Assembly (NCBI GenBank): GCA_900314225.1
Contig: OMUM01000097.1
Location: 1-16,243, forward strand
Reading direction: 5' to 3'
DNA length: 16,243 nucleotides
DNA from: an uncultured bacterium
GTDB taxonomy: Bacteria; Bacillota_I; Bacilli_A; RF39; UBA660
The notes beneath the pieces are model-generated. The model did no database searches, was not told where the DNA came from, and saw only the letters and a list, made by a program, of their open reading frames with translations. The position numbers and the translations under genes were made by a program. Within the stretch, counting starts at the first letter, position 1; each line of letters opens with the position of its first letter. This document shows positions 12,899 to 16,243 of this stretch, piece by piece.

Positions 12899-14584
12899 AT
12901 GAAAAGAACATTTAAATTTATAATATTATTTATTTTTATTTTTTCTCTTGCAAAGCAAGTCAATGCAAATTCTATATCTAGTATTAATATGGATATTTAT
13001 CTAAGTGATACTGGAGATGCAACAATTACTGAAACTTGGCAGACTTATCTTGATGAAGGAACTGAAAACTATCATCCATATTTTAATATAGGAAACTCTA
13101 AAATAATATTTAATTCTGTAAAGGATGATCGAGGAACAACATATAACTATAATTCTAATTGGAATATTGATAATTCATTCGAAATTAAAAAAAATACTTT
13201 TGGTATATATAATAGTGGTAATGAATATGATTTATGTTGGGGTATTTCAGAATATGGAAATAGAACTTATACATTAAATTATACTATTCAAAATTTTATA
13301 TATAATACTACTGATAATTATCAAATATTATACTGGACCTTAATTCCTAAAGGAATGTCTTCATCTGTAGATAAAGTTTATATTAAAGTTCATGCTAATA
13401 ATAATTTTTCTGATGATTTACCAGTTTGGGGATATGGTAATTATGGTGGAACTGCCTACGTATATAATGGTATAATTGAAGCTACTTCTCCAGAAAAAGG
13501 TTTATCAACCGACCAATATATGACCATACTTGTAAAATTTTCATCCAATACATTTAATACAACAAATAGTATAGATAAGTCATGGGATGAAGTGTATTCA
13601 GAAGCAAAAAAAGGTGCGACTGCTTATAAAGAAAATGATAATAGTTTTATGAGCATTTTATCTAATTTTCTCTATATTATAGTAGCTGTTTTGGTATTTG
13701 TTCCATATGCTTTATCAGCTAAACGTAAAAAGAATCATATGATATCTGGCAAAGATGAATTAAAAGATGTCCTTCCATTTAGAGATATTCCTTTTGGTGA
13801 AGACTATTTCTATACAAATTATCTTGCTCAAGAATATGATTTAATAAGTACTGATACAAATATATTAGGTGCTATGTTTCTTAAATGGATCAAAAACAAT
13901 TATTTGACTATCTCAACAGAAGAAAAGGGTATCTTTAAAACTAAAACAACTAAATTTATAATAAATCCAAATAGTATTAATCAGATAACTGATCCAAATG
14001 AATTAAAATTATGGGACATTATAAATAAAGCTGCTGTTGATAACATCTTGGAAGACAATGAATTTAAAAAATATTGTAAAAAAAATTACCAAACATTATT
14101 AAATTTATTTGATAATATAAATGACAATATAGATAAAAATTTAAAAAATAATAACGCTTTTATAACAACAGTTGAAATTAAAAAAACATTTGGTACTTCA
14201 AAAAAATATACAGCAACTTCTAAATTAAATGAGGATGCTAGAAAGTTAGCTGGCTTAAAAGTCTTCTTTAAAGATTTTACTTCTTTAAATGAAAAACAAC
14301 CAATTGAAGTAAAACAATGGCGAGAATATTTAATTTATGCCCAAATCCTTGGTATGGCTGAACAAGTTGCTAAAGAATTCAAAAAATTTTATCCTGATGT
14401 TATTACTGATGTTAATTATAATGATATTATTTTAATTAATAATTTTTCCAATAATGGAGTTTATGCAGCTATGGATGCTAGAAGTCGTGCTGAAAACTAT
14501 TCCGCTGGTGGCGGAGGATTCTCTTTCGGTGGTGGAGGAGGAGGCTCCTTCGGTGGTGGAGGATCCGGTGGAGGTTCTCGTTAA
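12899..14584 (+). CDS. DUF2207 (YciQ-like) membrane protein with glycine-rich tail
   Basis: This 561-residue protein has a signal peptide (residues 1-23, cleavage after VNA-N likely). An extracytoplasmic beta-rich DUF2207 domain (about 24-230) opens with the family pattern of alternating strands, SINMDIYLSDTGDATITETW. One membrane helix (about 252-270, NFLYIIVAVLVFVPYALSA) is followed by a basic stop-transfer, then a cytoplasmic domain starting at the conserved proline-containing motif LPFRDIPFGEDYFYTNYL. The C-terminus (about 535-561) is almost only Gly, Ser and Phe and ends GGGSR; such glycine-rich ends are common in this family. The usual additional internal membrane helices are not evident, so the cytoplasmic half may be shorter than in YciQ. 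AGAGG at 12888-12892 supports the start. Pairing with LemA suggests a shared envelope role of unknown mechanism. Confidence 0.85.
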   Translation: MKRTFKFIILFIFIFSLAKQVNANSISSINMDIYLSDTGDATITETWQTYLDEGTENYHPYFNIGNSKIIFNSVKDDRGTTYNYNSNWNIDNSFEIKKNTFGIYNSGNEYDLCWGISEYGNRTYTLNYTIQNFIYNTTDNYQILYWTLIPKGMSSSVDKVYIKVHANNNFSDDLPVWGYGNYGGTAYVYNGIIEATSPEKGLSTDQYMTILVKFSSNTFNTTNSIDKSWDEVYSEAKKGATAYKENDNSFMSILSNFLYIIVAVLVFVPYALSAKRKKNHMISGKDELKDVLPFRDIPFGEDYFYTNYLAQEYDLISTDTNILGAMFLKWIKNNYLTISTEEKGIFKTKTTKFIINPNSINQITDPNELKLWDIINKAAVDNILEDNEFKKYCKKNYQTLLNLFDNINDNIDKNLKNNNAFITTVEIKKTFGTSKKYTATSKLNEDARKLAGLKVFFKDFTSLNEKQPIEVKQWREYLIYAQILGMAEQVAKEFKKFYPDVITDVNYNDIILINNFSNNGVYAAMDARSRAENYSAGGGGFSFGGGGGGSFGGGGSGGGSR

Positions 14585-14589
14585 TCAAT

Positions 14590-14619
14590 AAAACTGTATG
14601 CAATTTGCATACAGTTTTT
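14590..14619 (+). terminator. Intrinsic terminator after the DUF2207 gene
   Basis: A 13-bp perfect stem (14590-14602 with 14606-14618) containing the core CTGTATGCA/TGCATACAG, a 3-base loop and a T-run. It lies 5 bases after the stop codon and cleanly ends the lemA-DUF2207 unit. Confidence 0.88.
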
Positions 14620-14640
14620 ATATATTTTTTTAAAAATCAG

Positions 14641-14649
14641 TGTTATAAT
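14641..14649 (+). promoter_or_regulatory. Extended -10 promoter for the mannosyltransferase gene
   Basis: TG (14641-14642), one base, then a perfect TATAAT (14644-14649). The start site would be near 14656, leaving a short leader with GAGGGG (14662-14667) ahead of ATG 14672. A terminator lies immediately upstream, so the next gene needs its own promoter. Confidence 0.6.
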
Positions 14650-14671
14650 AAGCACAAAAAAGAGGGGTAAT

Positions 14672-16243
14672 ATGCAAAAAGTTAAAACATTTTTAAATGA
14701 AAGTAATAGTAAACTTAATAAAAAAGACTATATTTTATTAGGAATTATCTTAATTACATATGGAATTATTTCTTTTATAAATTTAGGTTCGACTATCAAT
14801 CCAAATACTTTTTTAAGTGGAGATACAACTAAACAAGTTATAATTGAGTTAAAAAATCCTGATTATATTGCCACCATGAAAATTTTTAATGGAGATAAGA
14901 ATAGTAAATATCAAATATATACTTCGCTTGATAATAAGAAATATACTTATATTAATGATTATGAAGGAACAGGTTCTTTCTCTTGGCAAAGTGAAAGAAT
15001 CTTATCATCAGCAAAATATATTAAAATTTTATTTTTAGATAATTCAGATATTGGAGAAATAGTTTTTTATAATAATAGTGAAAAATATATTCCAATAAAA
15101 AAAATTATATATAATAACAAAGAAATATCTTGTTTAAATGATGAAAAAAATACTATTCCAAAAAACATAAGTTATATGAATTCAACTTATTTTGATGAGA
15201 TATATTTTGCAAGAACTGCTTATGAATATGTTCATGGAATATCAACTTATGAATGGACCCATCCGCCTCTTGGAAAACTAATTCAAGCTATTCCTATATT
15301 TATAACCGGTTATATGTCTCCATTTAATTATCGATTAATGGGAAATATTGCTGGTATATTAATGCTTGCTGTTATGTATATTTATGCTCATACATTATTT
15401 AAAAAAAGAAAGTACTCTTTATTTGCTTCATTACTTATGATGTTTGATACTTTTCATTTTGCACAAACTAGAATGGGAACGGCTGACTCACACTTAGTAT
15501 TATTCATTTTATTAGCCAGCTTATTTATGACAAAATTTACACAAACAGACAAAATAAGATATTTATTTTTATCAGGCTTATTTTTTGGATTGTCTGTTTC
15601 AGTGAAGTGGACAGGTTTTTATGGAGGATTAGCTCTTGCTATTATATATTTTAGTTATTTGATAAAAAATAAAAAATTAAAATTAAATAAAATATTCTTA
15701 GGAACAAGCTTTTTTGTAATTATTCCATTAATTATATATTGTGGCATATACTTAACATTTCCAAATAATAATATAAATTATACAAATAATATAAAAAGCA
15801 TAATTAGTGAACAAAAAGATATGTATAATTATCATTCAAAATTAAAAGATTCCCATCCGTTTTCATCTTCTTGGTATACGTGGCCAATTTCTTATAAACC
15901 TGTTTGGTATCATCAAAAAATAATTAATGCAAATAAGAAAGAAACTATCAGTGGAGTAGGCAATATATTTATTTGGTGGTTTGGAATTATTGGAGTAATT
16001 TATACATTATACAAATTAATAAAAGATAAAGATAAAACATCATTTATAATTTTAATAAGTATTTTGTCACTATGGTTACCATATTTATTCATAAGAAGAG
16101 CAATGTTTTTATACCATTTCTTTCCGGCTTTACCATTTGTCATGCTTAGTATAATCAATTTACTAAAAAATATTGAAGAAAAGTTCAAAATAAATTATTT
16201 AATTATTATTTACATGATACCAGTAATAATATTCTTTATACTT
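14672..16243 (+). CDS. Protein O-mannosyltransferase family (GT39) membrane protein, 3'-truncated
   Basis: The frame is open from ATG 14672 to the window edge (524 codons) with no stop, so the C-terminus is missing. Multiple membrane helices are evident: the first about residues 21-40, and many after 200. PMT hallmarks lie in the first external loop region: YFDEIYFARTAYEYVHG with the Asp-Glu pair at 175-176, and EWTHPPLGK at 194-202, followed by FDTFHFAQTRMGTADSH and SVKWTG. These enzymes transfer mannose from a polyprenyl-phosphate donor to Ser/Thr of exported proteins. Between the first helix and the DE motif, about residues 48-130, an extra beta-rich segment looks like a discoidin-type (F5/8C) carbohydrate-binding module (IELKNPDYIATMKIF, YQIYTSLDNKKYTYI, AKYIKILF). 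This insertion is atypical of the minimal PMT. It has its own promoter, GAGGGG site and an upstream terminator. Confidence 0.85.
   Translation, partial: MQKVKTFLNESNSKLNKKDYILLGIILITYGIISFINLGSTINPNTFLSGDTTKQVIIELKNPDYIATMKIFNGDKNSKYQIYTSLDNKKYTYINDYEGTGSFSWQSERILSSAKYIKILFLDNSDIGEIVFYNNSEKYIPIKKIIYNNKEISCLNDEKNTIPKNISYMNSTYFDEIYFARTAYEYVHGISTYEWTHPPLGKLIQAIPIFITGYMSPFNYRLMGNIAGILMLAVMYIYAHTLFKKRKYSLFASLLMMFDTFHFAQTRMGTADSHLVLFILLASLFMTKFTQTDKIRYLFLSGLFFGLSVSVKWTGFYGGLALAIIYFSYLIKNKKLKLNKIFLGTSFFVIIPLIIYCGIYLTFPNNNINYTNNIKSIISEQKDMYNYHSKLKDSHPFSSSWYTWPISYKPVWYHQKIINANKKETISGVGNIFIWWFGIIGVIYTLYKLIKDKDKTSFIILISILSLWLPYLFIRRAMFLYHFFPALPFVMLSIINLLKNIEEKFKINYLIIIYMIPVIIFFIL

Noticed and set aside
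14501..14584. Locally GC-rich patch as a sign of horizontal transfer
   Set aside because: It is explained by the glycine-rich tail (GGN codons) of the DUF2207 protein, a common feature of that family.
1..16243. Alternative genetic code with TGA as tryptophan, as in some AT-rich relatives
   Set aside because: All long genes are open under the standard code and use TGG for every visible conserved tryptophan, including WCGPC in TrxA and the catalytic Trp of the peroxidase. The absence of TGA among stop codons is expected from AT bias in a small sample.
1..16243. CRISPR array, tRNA or rRNA genes, replication origin, integrase attachment sites
   Set aside because: I scanned for regularly spaced repeats, the tRNA T-loop pattern, rRNA-like GC-rich blocks and clustered DnaA-box-like motifs and saw none.

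Overview
The window is very AT-rich, uses the standard genetic code (Trp is always TGG, and every intact gene ends in TAA or TAG), and almost every gene has a strong GGAGG-type ribosome binding site. Together with an OhrR that is recognisably Bacillus-like, WXG100-type proteins and short intrinsic terminators, this suggests a low-GC Gram-positive bacterium (Bacillota, Bacilli-like), probably host-associated. I cannot name a genus from the sequence.

Layout. 1-705: promoter and a solitary ABC ATPase of the BcrA type. About 876-1468: remnant of an ISL3-family insertion sequence holding only the N-terminal third of its transposase between short candidate inverted repeats. 1502-3760: a compact thiol-peroxide operon (glutathione-peroxidase-like enzyme, OhrR, thioredoxin, thioredoxin reductase) behind a promoter overlapped by an OhrR-type operator. 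3794-4174: an unrecognised gene with a stop at codon 7. 4271-6631: a MacB-like ABC protein that appears to have lost its first transmembrane helix by an in-frame deletion. 6794-10027: four genes with WXG100 or WXG100-like helical modules: a WXG100 fused to a phosphodiester glycosidase (NAGPA) domain, a long protein ending in a catalytically dead NlpC/P60 fold, a plain WXG100 protein, and a WXG-less small partner. 10102-12157: a run of broken genes (small membrane protein, frameshifted diguanylate cyclase, frameshifted acidic protein). 12287-14584: LemA and a DUF2207 (YciQ-like) membrane protein. 14672 to the right edge: a protein O-mannosyltransferase-family (GT39) membrane protein, truncated by the window end.

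How the genes work together. The redox operon reads as a closed circuit: OhrR senses organic peroxide, the peroxidase removes it, and TrxA/TrxB supply the electrons. The 6794-10027 block looks like a cassette of type VII (ESX/Yuk) secretion substrates. No EssC/YukB-type ATPase or other secretion machinery lies in this window, so export must depend on genes elsewhere. LemA plus DUF2207 is a recurrent envelope-associated pair.

The most noteworthy items are the two large WXG100-associated fusions (one apparently a pseudoenzyme), the self-contained OhrR/GPx/Trx circuit, the apparent deletion of TM1 in the MacB-like protein, and an unusually high density of damaged genes. Several lesions are 1-nt shifts in or near homopolymers, so assembly error must be excluded before reading this as gene decay.
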